From Adiantum capillus-veneris (taxonomy: Eukaryota; Streptophyta; Polypodiopsida; Polypodiales; Pteridaceae): a stretch of DNA of 64,000 bases. Location: positions 64,699,190 through 64,763,189 of the forward strand of contig CM043965.1 of assembly GCA_014529385.2 (NCBI GenBank), read 5' to 3'. How positions within the stretch are numbered: the first letter of the stretch is position 1; every line of letters starts with the position of its first letter. Shown here one piece after another: positions 55,524 to 64,000 of the stretch. A program made the position numbers and the translations under genes. Under the pieces are notes generated by a model, which saw nothing but the letters and a program-made list of their open reading frames with translations, was not told the DNA's origin and searched no databases.

Positions 55524-56060
55524 TCGTCTCAAGAAAATAACTATTTTGCACTAGTTTGTAAAATCTAGCTAATGTGCATGTTGCTTGCTCTTTCAATAGA
55601 CTAGCCTGAGACGCAGTCATGTATTACCACTAATTAATAATCTTTAACTCTTGTGGCACCAAAACACCAATGATAGTAGTTAAGTTAGATAGTTTGAAGA
55701 TTCACCACCAACAATCCAAGGTCATCGAACAACTCAAGATTTAAGACTATAAGGGTTGCACTGATGAAAACCAATCAACATAAACCGAACAACAAAAACA
55801 GGCCAATGCTAAGATCTTAGCAATAATATTTTCATCAATTTCTCAACACATGAGTGAGGAGTACTAACACAATTACAAAAATCAATAAAGTCACAATTTA
55901 CTCTCAGTGGAGATCTCTAATGAGGAGTCTGATTGAAAGACATGAAATTTCCACAATCCTTGTGCTGCTCCATCTGCAAAGTCTCTACATGTACACATGG
56001 GGTTTCTGGTCAAGTGCACTTCATACACCTCATCACGTACAAGTGAACTCGACCTTATCA
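55524..56060. repeat. Duplicate of the MULE gene 3' end and flank, internally deleted
   Basis: Matches 57655-58300 in the same orientation, including CCAAGGTCATCGAACAACTC and GGAGATCTCTAATGAGGAGT. At CCACAATC it jumps to CTTGTGCTGCTCCATCTGC, omitting the 141 bases equivalent to 58063-58203. The retained end encodes, on minus, the first half of the SWIM region. Its divergence from the 58-kb copy is roughly one change per 10-15 bases. Confidence 0.85.
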
Positions 56061-57008
56061 CAACTCTTCATCTAAGCATCATATGATTATATACATATGG
56101 GGTGACTTATGATCGCTTTCACTTAGTGTTTTGCCAAAGAGAAGCTCACTCTAGCATGCATAAAGCTTGAGAGCTTTGCATTGAGCATAACTCACAAAGG
56201 CTTTTGCACACAAAGGTTAAGCTTGGCACAAGGCAATTGGAGTTAGGCATTTTTCATTCTAGTAATACCCAATTGCTATAGGTGATTGGAGGTGATTATG
56301 ATTGCATATTTGAGCTTAATTGCAAGATATGTCTTGAGAAGTAAGGTGAAAGAGGGTGGGAGCTAGACTTTGATCTAGTAGGTCAGTAAAATTAGTAAAT
56401 AAAAAGGGTATCTAGAGATGATCCATATAGAAATTTATAAATGGTGGATAATGAGGGTGGAAATCTCAACGAGATAGAATTATTTTTTGGTCCATTTTAT
56501 AAAAAATGGTGATTTGGTTCCTCCATTGTTTGCATGTCAAGACTCCCTTACCTTTTCCTCATACATTCAAGTAGATATGCTTTTGCTTTGGATTAGACTC
56601 TTCCCAAAGTTGTTAGGTGTTATTTTTTTTTTGATACTATTTATAATGGCAATCATAGCTAGAAGTGCATTTAAATAAATAGGATAGTAAAAAACATACC
56701 TTTATTGAATTAAAATAACTATAAAAACTGACACTTATTAATGGTGCCCACTTAGGGTTAGGATTTGTGGGCAAGTACAATTTTTAAGAGTACGTATGCA
56801 TGTCCAATTTGATTTTGTTTTGGCCTATACTTAGACCAAAAAACAATGTTGATAGGAATTGAAACCTAAAGCAAACACAACATATAATGCAAACAACAAC
56901 ACATAAATATTTGCAAGCACCACACACCACACACATAAATTGGGAATAATAATGGCACCATCTAGTTTTGTGGACCACAAATTGAGGCACTTGGGAAGGG
57001 GGGGCGGA

Positions 57009-57075
<67 letters not shown>

Positions 57076-57654
57076 CATGAATTTGCGGTGATAAAACTTT
57101 TAATAAAAACTCTTTGAAAACTTCAACTACACAAGAAAGAGAGCATAATTATGACTTAATCAAACTAATCACTTGAACTTGAAAATCACAAGCTTTGACT
57201 TGGCCATTGCATAGATGGGCTCCTTAGATCAAACCACAACATGCATAGAACCAATTTATCATAATGCTTGCAAGAACTCATCAAAACCCTTAACCACAAC
57301 TAAAAATTACACTCAAGAGAACCATGACATGCACTACCTCAGTGCTAGGGGAGTCTTCTTCACATTGCCACCGTCTTTTTGCAACTTACTAAGGGCTATG
57401 GACTTTACCTTGCCACCCTCTTTCCACAAATTATTAAGGGCTATGGCCACAATCACGCTCATATACTAATCCAAGGTAGCACCAATCACATGAAAAACAA
57501 AGAGAAACTTGAAAAATTATGATGCATGGGTTTCATGATAAGTAGTTGACAAGATGAAAGAAAAATTGCAACAATATGGAGCTCAATCACATCTTTATGA
57601 GGCACCGGATGGAAGCTTAAACAAGTAGAAGTAGGTCCACACAATACTCCCCTC
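56061..57654. other. No gene seen; AT-rich with one GA microsatellite
   Basis: Short motifless frames only. Confidence 0.45.
57013..57072. repeat. (GA)30 microsatellite
   Basis: Uninterrupted GA dinucleotides after GGGGGGGCGGAGAGG. Confidence 0.95.
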
Positions 57655-58059
57655 ACTCTTGACTTCTCTAGCTAATGTGCATGTTGCACGCTCTTTCAAT
57701 TGTCCTAGCCTGAGAGGTACTCATGTATTACCACTAATTAATAATATTTAACTCTTGTGGCACCAAACCACCAATGACAGTAGTTAAGCTAGATAGTGTG
57801 AAGTTTCACCAACAATCCAAGGTCATCGAACAACTCAAGATTTAAAAATAGAAGGGTTAAATTGATGAAAAGGAATTAACATAAACCAAACAACAGAAAC
57901 ATGCCAATCCCTAGATCTTAACAAAAATATTTCCATCAATTTCTCAACACATGAGTGAGGAGTACCAACAAAATTACAGAAATCAATAAAGTCACAATTG
58001 TACTCCCAGTGGAGATCTCTAATGAGGAGTCTAATTGAAAGACATGAAATTTCCACAAT
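57655..58059 (-). other. 3' flank of the MULE gene, duplicated at 55.5-56.06 kb
   Basis: Non-coding sequence downstream of the transposase stop. Its copy lies about 2.1 kb to the left. Confidence 0.75.
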
Positions 58060-58943
58060 CTAGAAGGTACGACGCGTATTGAACACGCGTGCAAGGTTCT
58101 CATTTGTGAGCTTGCATTGATGGATGAACATGTTATGGTTTACATCTAACCCAAAGATACGCAAGAAGATATAGTAGATGTGTTTGCATGCTATGTATGG
58201 TTGTCCTTGTGCTGCTCGATCTGCAAAGTCTCTACATGTACACAAGGGGTTTGTGGCGATGTGCACCTCGTACACCTCATCACGTACAAGCGATCTCGAA
58301 GTCCCCACCATAAACCTCTCATGCTGTTTTTCTTTGATTACAACATGCTCCTCAATCTTAGCCTCCATAGATATTGCAGAGTCAATTCTTTTGGCTACAG
58401 CGGCTGAGACACCTGGACGATACCGCATGTTTGTCGGCTCATTTGCTAGCCTCTTTTGAATCTTAAATCCTCCTTCCTCTAACATCTTCATTTCGTCCAG
58501 AGTCAAATTTGTTCCTTTTTCCATAGGCCATGTGTTTGGCACTCGCCTTGGACAATGGGTTATTGTGTTGCAAATTTGCCACGTGTGATCCACACTGTCG
58601 TTGCAAAACCACATGTGTTGGGCTTTTGATCCACGACCTTTCCCTCCCTCATTTCCATTGTCCCAAGTTCTAATGCCCCAAAATGATGGTGCTACTACAC
58701 CCATTCCAGTGTTTCTAATGTTCTTTTTGCATTTTCCTGTTTGACCACCCAACCATCCTTGACATTGTACTCTGCTACCTCTAGGGACTCTTCAAATTGC
58801 CCACATTGTTTTGTGAATATGAGATTCTTCAGCAATCATATCTTCATTTTTATCGTCTTCCATGATTTTTGGTGTTGCTTGAGACGCATTTCTTCCCCTC
58901 CTTGGTAAATTCTGAGTGACATACTCTGGTCTATGGGAAGCAT
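58060..58943 (-). pseudogene. MULE exon 4, second part with SWIM zinc finger
   Basis: The frame begins GVNASHRPEYVTQ and crosses TGA at 58792-58794. It holds GGKGRGSKAQHMWFCNDS and GTNLTLDEMKMLEEGGFKI, then VYEVHIATNPLCTCRDFADR with ACKHIYYIFLRIF. The spaced C-x-C and C-x-H make a SWIM zinc finger, which in MULE and FAR1-type proteins binds DNA or partners. TAG at 58060-58062 ends the protein. Confidence 0.85.
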
Positions 58944-59318
58944 TTACTCCTCTTGTGTCACAGTACTAGTCGTTCTTCGCTTTCGTGTTACTGTGATATT
59001 ATCCCCTTCCACATGAGGCCGTTGGTAAATTGGGGTTCCCCCAATCGCCTCATCTACCTCTCGAGAAAGTGTTGCAGCAGCTGGAGCACGCCCTTGTGAC
59101 ATCCGCCTTGCTAGTTTTTCTGCAGTAGGTCCAGCCCCATGGTATCTACCTTCCACAAATGCAAGCATCTTCACGCTTTGCAGCAACGAGTTTGCTAAAT
59201 CAGAAACACTTGCATCATACAGCCTGAGCATTTGTTTGTTTCCTTCTCCTGCTAGACAACTTGCATGTTTTGTCTCAGATAAATTTGTTGTCGGAATGCA
59301 TGTAATGTCTTTTGGATC
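58944..59318 (-). pseudogene. MULE exon 4, first part
   Basis: Begins DPKDITCIPTTNLSETKHAS and continues LRLYDASVSDLANSLLQSVK, both conserved in plant MULE relatives as I recall them. It stops at TAA 58944-58946. The following conserved region is in the next frame, so a one-base change lies near 58950. Confidence 0.75.
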
Positions 59319-59401
59319 CTGAAAACATTTCCCATCATTATTGCCATAAAAAAAGTGTTCAAAATTTGACCAACGATAACACGCACACTACATCTACTTA
59401 C
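59319..59401 (-). other. MULE intron 3 (83 bp, GT-AG)
   Basis: Donor GTGGCT-GTAAGTAG and acceptor GTTTTCAG-GATCC. Without splicing the frame gives non-conserved text. Confidence 0.8.
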
Positions 59402-59869
59402 AGCCACTAGAAACCTCCTCCAACGTGGATAGCGAACATGCCACCAACTCATCCAACAATCCATTTGGGGAATATTTAGATCCGAAACCTTGCTAGAAGC
59501 CCACCAAGCACGGATCCGTCTATACATGGTTGTAGCTTCTTCCTCACTCCGAGCGCAACGCCACATTTCACAAAGCCTTTTGTGTTCGTCTTGAAAGTTC
59601 TTGTTTACAAACTGGTTAGTGTGAATATTTAGGCTTTGTTCCCAATGAAACAAACATGAGCGTTCTCTACCATCCATCACATTTTGCGGTCCTCCGTTGA
59701 AAACAGTTCGAACTGCTCTCCAGTTTGCAGCGGCTTCGTCAGCCATGAACCCTCAAAAATCTGCTGGCAAATGTCCATTATCCAGCATCACTGCATTCAT
59801 CATCTCCCAGAACATGACCTGGGATTTTGTATCCTCTTCTTTCATTTCACATATTGCTATAGTTTGCAT
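59402..59869 (-). pseudogene. MULE exon 3: DDE core
   Basis: Contains QVMFWEMMNAVMLDNGHLPA, TGA at 59753-59755 (probably from CGA), FMADEAAANWRAVRTVFNGG with candidate second Asp, and RSCLFHWEQSL with the C-x2-H pair typical of MULE cores. It ends YPRWRRFLVA. Confidence 0.85.
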
Positions 59870-59946
59870 CTCTTGGATCTTGCAATACAATATAAGACAA
59901 ACTCATTTTCAGAAGCAATGACTCGATTGATTGTATTCACACAAAC
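59870..59946 (-). other. MULE intron 2 (77 bp, GT-AG)
   Basis: Donor ACGTAC-GTTTGTGTG and acceptor CCAAGAG-ATGCAAAC. Joining gives DPTYMQTIAICEMKEEDTKS. Confidence 0.8.
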
Positions 59947-60262
59947 GTACGTTGGATCGTACACATGTGCTGCCATGGTTGTCCAACCGGACACCCTTAT
60001 AACATGGTCAAAGCAAACCCAACTCCTACGTAGATCACCGGATCCATCCTGACGCATTCTATTAACTAGCTCAATTCCAGAACCAGGTCCAGTGGTTGAC
60101 ATTTTGAAAACATGACATCTTCTATCTTGGTCAGTACTTTGACCAGGAAATAAAATGCCGTGGAAAAAAGGATATCCGCAAGTGCTTTTTAATTTTAGTA
60201 GTTGTGTTTCAATACCAACACCAATCTTGCTACCACTAGCCTCCTTCATCATTTGTTTGAAT
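59947..60262 (-). pseudogene. MULE exon 2: start of DDE core
   Basis: Contains ELVNRMRQDGSGDLRRSW and CFDHVIRVSGWTTMAAHVYD, the entry to the DDE transposase domain with candidate first catalytic Asp. It ends at TAC of DPTY. Confidence 0.85.
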
Positions 60263-60339
60263 CTACATTAAACAAAATGTGTAAGTGCCTAAAAATGAAC
60301 AGGAAATATGTTTATAGATAAACTAGTTACAGGAAAAAC
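60263..60339 (-). other. MULE intron 1 (77 bp, GT-AG)
   Basis: Donor AAG-GTTTTTCC and acceptor TTTAATGTAG-ATTC. Joining gives PLVHIQRFKQMMKEASG in one frame. Confidence 0.8.
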
Positions 60340-61586
60340 CTTTGAATATGCACCAAGGGTCTCATCTCTTCCAAAATTGACAAGAGCTCATTGCTATTTA
60401 ATGCACCACCATCCTCTCGTATGACAACTCCCATCACCATTTGTTTAGCAAGATTCAATTGCATCTGTCTTGGTCCTGCTGAGGGTACATTGGAAATAAC
60501 ACGGGACACAAGTTCACGTGTTCTTATAATAGTAGACCTCAGCACTCCTTTGGCCACTGGATGATTGTGTGTACCTTGACGAATGAACAAACGAGTCTTG
60601 TTGCTATCTATTAACACATAATATACATAGCATGGGCAATCCTGTAACATTATCGGTGCTTCATCGCAATGGAAGCAAGCGAGAGAACCATTTGCATTGC
60701 TTTTCATACCAATTGATGGGATGACATGCAAAAGTTTTCCAATCCATGCTGTCTCATTTGGTACACCACTATGGGCTCTCATGGGACACATGGGGTTATT
60801 GCACATCAGATGTCCGCCACATTTACTTCTCCTCACCACAGCAGGAAACTTCATTCTAGTTTGCACCGGCTTCACCCAACAATGACCATCATATTTTTGT
60901 TCCATCCCCACCATAGTTGAGCCTCCATCACGAACAGGGGGCAATTCATATACGCAATTTCCATTGTAGTGCTGTGGAATCTCATCAACTTGTTCAATAA
61001 TTTCACAGCTTAAAATAATTCTGCTCAATCTGTGATACTTGTGCTTAGAAAGAAGAATGCACTGCAGAGTGCTTTCTGCACCAGCAAAATCATGTGCAAT
61101 ACTCTCAAAATTCTCCATTTTCTGATCCATTCCATGTTTGCCATGGCAACCAAGGAAGCCAAAGTCCTTTACTATTTCTTCATTGCAACTGTCACTCAAA
61201 ACATCATATTCAAAGGATGGACGAATTGGTTTTTCATCAAGTGCATCCGAAGAACTTGATGATATATCGATAATAGGCTCTTTGTTCTTTTTCTGAAAAA
61301 TGTCAGGTGTCATATTACTTGAGGATCCTTTGTTTTGAATGATCAAGAACTTCTTTGCAAAAGTCAAATCCAACACAAAGTGGAAATCCCCCCCTATCAT
61401 GACACCATCCGTGACACGAGTTTGAATCTCACCCTCAGGAGTAGACACAAGAGCAAACACCTCAGAGTTTCTTGACCCTCCATGATCTTTTGGGTTGAGC
61501 ATAGCATATCTCTGTGAACAATCAATAGCAATAGGTTGTGAAGCAGTAGAGCCCAAAAATAAACTCACCATATGAGGACAATTCAT
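60340..61586 (-). pseudogene. MULE exon 1: DNA-binding region
   Basis: Open throughout. After a variable N-terminus with a Ser/Asp-rich segment (IIDISSSSSDALDE) it reaches the Cys/His cluster and HNHP, then RELVSRVISNVPSAGPRQMQ, and ends in mid-codon at HIQ-AG. The next exon supplies the third base to give Arg. Confidence 0.8.
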
Positions 61587-61637
61587 AACACGAGACTTGT
61601 TGATAAACCAGTGATATTTAGGATAGATTAATGCTCT

Positions 61638-61647
61638 ATTTATAGAC
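61638..61647 (-). promoter_or_regulatory. TATA box of the MULE transposase gene
   Basis: On minus TCTATAAATAGAG sits about 52 bases above the ATG at 61586, giving a short leader. It overlaps the artificially extended open frame. Confidence 0.6.
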
Positions 61648-61922
61648 AAATAGGCTGCATCTTAATAGACAACAGGAGGCTTTTTTACCCCTTTCTATCA
61701 GCCAGTTTTTACCCCTTTTTTACCCCAGTTTTTATCCTACTCTAGCTCCTTTCTACCCCATACACTATAGTATTGCAGAGCATCCGACTCGTGGCATCTT
61801 TGCCCTTTAATAGTAAATAAACTAACTATTGCTAATTGTAGTGGAACTTCCTTTTCATCCACGGCACTAAGCAACTCATCTCAAGTAAGCTACTTGAAGT
61901 GTGTTAGCATCTTGTTGAAGGT
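61648..61922. other. MULE upstream flank with repeated TTTTTACCCC words
   Basis: TTTTTACCCC recurs at about 61683, 61706 and 61716, with TTTCTACCCC near 61750. It may be the end or subterminal part of the MULE, but no matching inverted copy was found at the other side. CACTATAG at 61763-61770 could be a CACTA-type terminus, on weak evidence. Confidence 0.35.
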
Positions 61923-62171
61923 TTCCAAGGGCGATACATCCCAGAGTATTGACATACTTTTATTAAATTAACTTGGTGCCATGAAACTTGAATTGGGTTA
62001 TCACCTTCGTGAAGGTTTTTCAAAATGCAATGCACCCAAGAATATTGGTGGATTATGTTTGACATATTTTATTAAATGCAATTGGTTTTCACCTTAATGA
62101 GGTTTTGATTTTATAAAATTCAATTGTTTGTCACCTTGTTGAAGTTTTTTCAGAGCGCTCTGCGACCCAGA

Positions 62172-62390
62172 CTTAAGTTGGAAATGTTACTAAATTAAAT
62201 GGTTGTTGCGAAAGGTATTCCAGAGCGCAATGCGCCCCAGGCTTAAGTTGGAAATCTTACTAAAGTTCACAAAAATGGAGACTTAATTTGGAAATGTTAC
62301 TAAATTAAATGGTTATTGCGAAAGGTATTCCAGAGCGCAATGCACCCCAGGCTTAAGTTGGAAATCTTAGTAAAGTTCACGAAAATGGTT
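62172..62390. repeat. 110-bp tandem duplication containing the GCGC motif
   Basis: 62172-62280 and 62281-62390 share GGAAATGTTACTAAATTAAA, GCGAAAGGTATTCCAGAGCG and GGCTTAAGTTGGAAATCTTA. Confidence 0.85.
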
Positions 62391-62980
62391 ATTGCATATG
62401 GCCTTCTAGAGACAGTGTTCGAGAAAAATCATTTTCACAAACATACAAAAATCTCTCCAAGACAATTCTGAACAGGAAATTTTACAATACTAGCCAGTCT
62501 TTTTGAAAAATTACATTGTTTTCCATGTATTTTAAGTTGAATTTTCTCCTTCTTGCCCTCCCTTTAACCGGCTACTTTGATTTTGCAACCGGCTCAAGGC
62601 TAAGCTGAGCACACTTTTCCCGAACACTATCTAGAGCGCAATGTGCCCCAGGTAAACTAATTTGGCACCTCCCTTGTGAACTTTAATATTTCCTTTCATG
62701 AAAATTTTTCAAAGCGCTATGCGCCAAAGAATTTCCAGAGCGCAATGCGCCCCAAACATAGTGAGGAAACCTTAATACATTTTTGAGAATCTTATGAGGT
62801 GAGTGCTCTCTTAAGGTGTATTGAGACCTGACCTTAAGAAAGACCTTTTTGAGAATCCATTGTTTTTCCGTTATTGCCAAAGAATTTCCAAAGCGCAATG
62901 CGCCCCAGACATAGTGAGGAAACCTTAATATTTCACAAAAATGGTTTTTTGTATGCAGCTTTCCAGAGCGCAATGTGCCC

Positions 62981-63137
62981 CAGCAGCTGGATTACTTCGG
63001 CGACTTCTTTGCTAAACGTTTTTCAAAGGGCAATGCACCCCAGCTGGAAGTAATCCAGAGTGCAATGCGCCCCAGCAGCTGGATTACTTCGGCGACTTCT
63101 TTGCTAAACGTTTTTCGAAGGGCAATGCGCCCCAGCT
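62981..63137. repeat. 92-bp tandem repeat containing the GCGC motif
   Basis: CAGCAGCTGGATTACTTCGG recurs at 62981 and 63073, followed by CGACTTCTTTGCTAAACG both times. A third, truncated unit starts near 63133. Confidence 0.85.
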
Positions 63138-63350
63138 GGATTACTTCGGAGAATTGCTAAACGTTATTCAAAGGGCAGTGTCCAGAGAATTGTTGGATTC
63201 ATGGAGAATCTAGTTGCTCTCTTAATCCAGATCCATGCTTCAAACTTCATTGTGTTATCAACAAATTAAAGGATCCCCAGGGCGCTATGTACCCCAGACC
63301 AAAGCTGGCCAATCCGACACTTGTAGAGGAGATAAGCAGCGCCTAATCTC

Positions 63351-63358
63351 TATAAATA
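63351..63358 (+). promoter_or_regulatory. TATA box upstream of the terminal ORF
   Basis: TATAAATA lies in AATCTCTATAAATAGGAAGC, just after the motif array. A leader of about 450 bases follows. A possible leader intron is 63443-63798 (CCAG-GTCC and TTCGGCAG-ACC). Confidence 0.6.
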
Positions 63359-63811
63359 GGAAGCCGCCTCGTTGTAAAGTCCAGGAAGATCAACGAGCAG
63401 AAACAACAATTGCAGAGTTCATTAGGTTGAATATCAAACCAGGTCCATTTCTCTTCTCTCTCTATTGATTTCTATGCTTGAAGATGTCCTTTCAAATTAA
63501 ATATGCACAATAACATTGGCTCTACGAATAGTGGTTTCATTACCTAAAATTCATGAATCTTAATCCCTACATTGTAAACAATCTTTTAGATTAAGCTAGA
63601 ATCCTGGGGTGCTATGCTCCCTAGATTCAAGTAAAAATTAAGGTTCCTTTTCAGAGAGACCTACAATACATTAGGAACTTCAAAGATGTAGATTCCGTGT
63701 TTTTTTCTACAATACATTAGGAACTTCAAAGATGTAGAGAGACTATTTATCTATATCTATTCGAAATCTATATTTAAATTACTTTCTCATTTCGGCAGAC
63801 CTCCAGAAGAC

Positions 63812-64000
63812 ATGTCTCCCACAAAAGCAAAGAAAGCTGCTCCCTTGGCAAGGGGTAAAAGAATCGTGGGAAGTCTAGTTGAAATCCTGAACAATGGAGA
63901 AGCTATTGGTAGAGGGAAGATTACAAAGGTATCAAATTTGGACGTTCTGCATGGCTCAAGAATGCCTAGTGGATGTTATGGTGTATCTGTGGTTCAAGTT
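63812..64000 (+). CDS. Partial ORF, DUF8039-like domain of plant transposon proteins
   Basis: ATG at 63812 opens 63 codons to the window end: MSPTKAKKAAPLARGKRIVG, then LVEILNNGEAIGRGKITKVS and DVLHGSRMPSGCYGVSVVQV. The pattern 'L-V...G..I..G.I......LHG..M..G.Y.V.V..V' matches my memory of DUF8039, a small beta-rich domain near plant En/Spm-type (CACTA) and Ulp1-protease transposon proteins. That makes a DNA-transposon protein likely, but the rest lies outside the window. No break is visible so far. Confidence 0.55.
   Translation, partial: MSPTKAKKAAPLARGKRIVGSLVEILNNGEAIGRGKITKVSNLDVLHGSRMPSGCYGVSVVQV

Larger units (their letters stand above)
58060..61586 (-). pseudogene. Mutator-like (MULE) transposase, four-intron-phase-consistent exons, three inactivating changes
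   Basis: Exon 1 61586-60340, exon 2 60262-59947, exon 3 59869-59402, exon 4 from 59318, joined by three GT-AG introns that keep the frame at each junction. Start: the frame is open to 61649, but its first ATG is 61586 (MNCPHMVSLFLG), about 50 bases below a TATA box. Domains: a Cys/His region CGGHLMCNNPMCPMRAHSG with CFHC, CPC and GTHNHPV (GCM/WRKY-like DNA binding); DDE core with SWVCFDHVIRVSGWTT, HVYDPTY, FMADEAAANW and RSCLFHWEQSL; then NLSETKHAS; C-terminal SWIM finger CTCRDF...ACKHIYYIF. TGA at 59753-59755, a frameshift near 58950 and TGA at 58792-58794 disable it. The length is about 1,090 codons, within the usual MULE range. Confidence 0.85.
61923..63624. repeat. Array of ~15 dispersed copies of a GCGCAATGCGC-centred motif
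   Basis: Consensus TTCCAGAGCGCAATGCGCCCCAG. Copies start near 61923, 62016, 62145, 62219, 62329, 62631, 62705, 62732, 62886, 62961, 63019, 63054, 63111, 63161, 63272 and 63601 (the last diverged). The core GCGCA-A-TGCGC is an imperfect palindrome. Spacing is irregular, though two blocks are tandem: about 110 bp (62172-62390) and 92 bp (62981-63137). Confidence 0.9.

Noticed and set aside
61587-61649. MULE start upstream of 61586
   Set aside because: The frame is open, but begins with TTG and overlaps the TATA box; the first ATG is 61586.
61763-61770. CACTATAG as the terminus of a CACTA element
   Set aside because: Short motif without a matched inverted end or 3-bp duplication in the window; kept only as a possibility.

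Overview
This window reads as a stretch of large, repeat-rich nuclear DNA from a land plant. It has GT-AG introns, TATA-type promoters, CT/GA/GT microsatellites, plant-type Ty3/gypsy, Ty1/copia, LINE and Mutator-like elements, and almost no single-copy coding sequence. I cannot name the species. A fern, lycophyte or gymnosperm would fit the density of nested, decayed elements, but that is inference. No tRNA, rRNA, CRISPR or bacterial operon is visible.

Layout. 1-744 is the end of a decayed gypsy element (gag linker, protease, first residues of RT) fused by internal deletion to a polypurine tract and probable LTR. 2.1-6.2 kb holds no gene. 6.19-7.34 kb is a large inverted-repeat element carrying two head-to-head copies of an unknown coding fragment. 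8.6-12.9 kb holds three 5'-truncated copies of one LINE family whose 3' ends share a palindrome. 13.5-16.2 kb is a broken transposase-like gene with a 241-bp internal duplication. 20.85-24.5 kb is a small internally deleted copia element with perfect ends. 26.1-26.9 kb is a second, different LINE RT fragment.

From 28.9 to 40.5 kb runs a tandem array with a 152-bp unit. It is split by a 9.25-kb gypsy insertion (element A, minus strand) with matching 5-bp target duplications; removing the insertion restores the repeat phase. Element A has lost RT/RNase H but keeps a roughly 1,240-codon extra reading frame between integrase and the 3' LTR. 42.6-52.5 kb is a second nest: a decayed gypsy (element B, minus strand, same family as 1-744) interrupted in gag by a plus-strand gypsy (element C) with ATTTG target duplications. 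Element C also carries an extra frame after integrase. Both extra frames contain candidate nuclear localisation signals.

55.2-61.65 kb belongs to a Mutator-like (MULE) transposase. Its exons can be joined across three short introns (77, 77 and 83 bp) in consistent reading phase, and it has a GCM/WRKY-like zinc region, a DDE core and a SWIM finger; two stops and one frameshift disable it. Deleted duplicates of its 3' end lie at 55-56 kb. Divergently from it, 61.9-63.6 kb is filled with about 15 copies of a motif centred on GCGCAATGCGC, followed by a TATA box and an ORF that runs off the window and resembles the DUF8039-like domain of plant transposon proteins. This looks like the subterminal repeat region and first gene of a DNA transposon, and is one of the two most interesting signals here; the other is the paired post-integrase ORFs.
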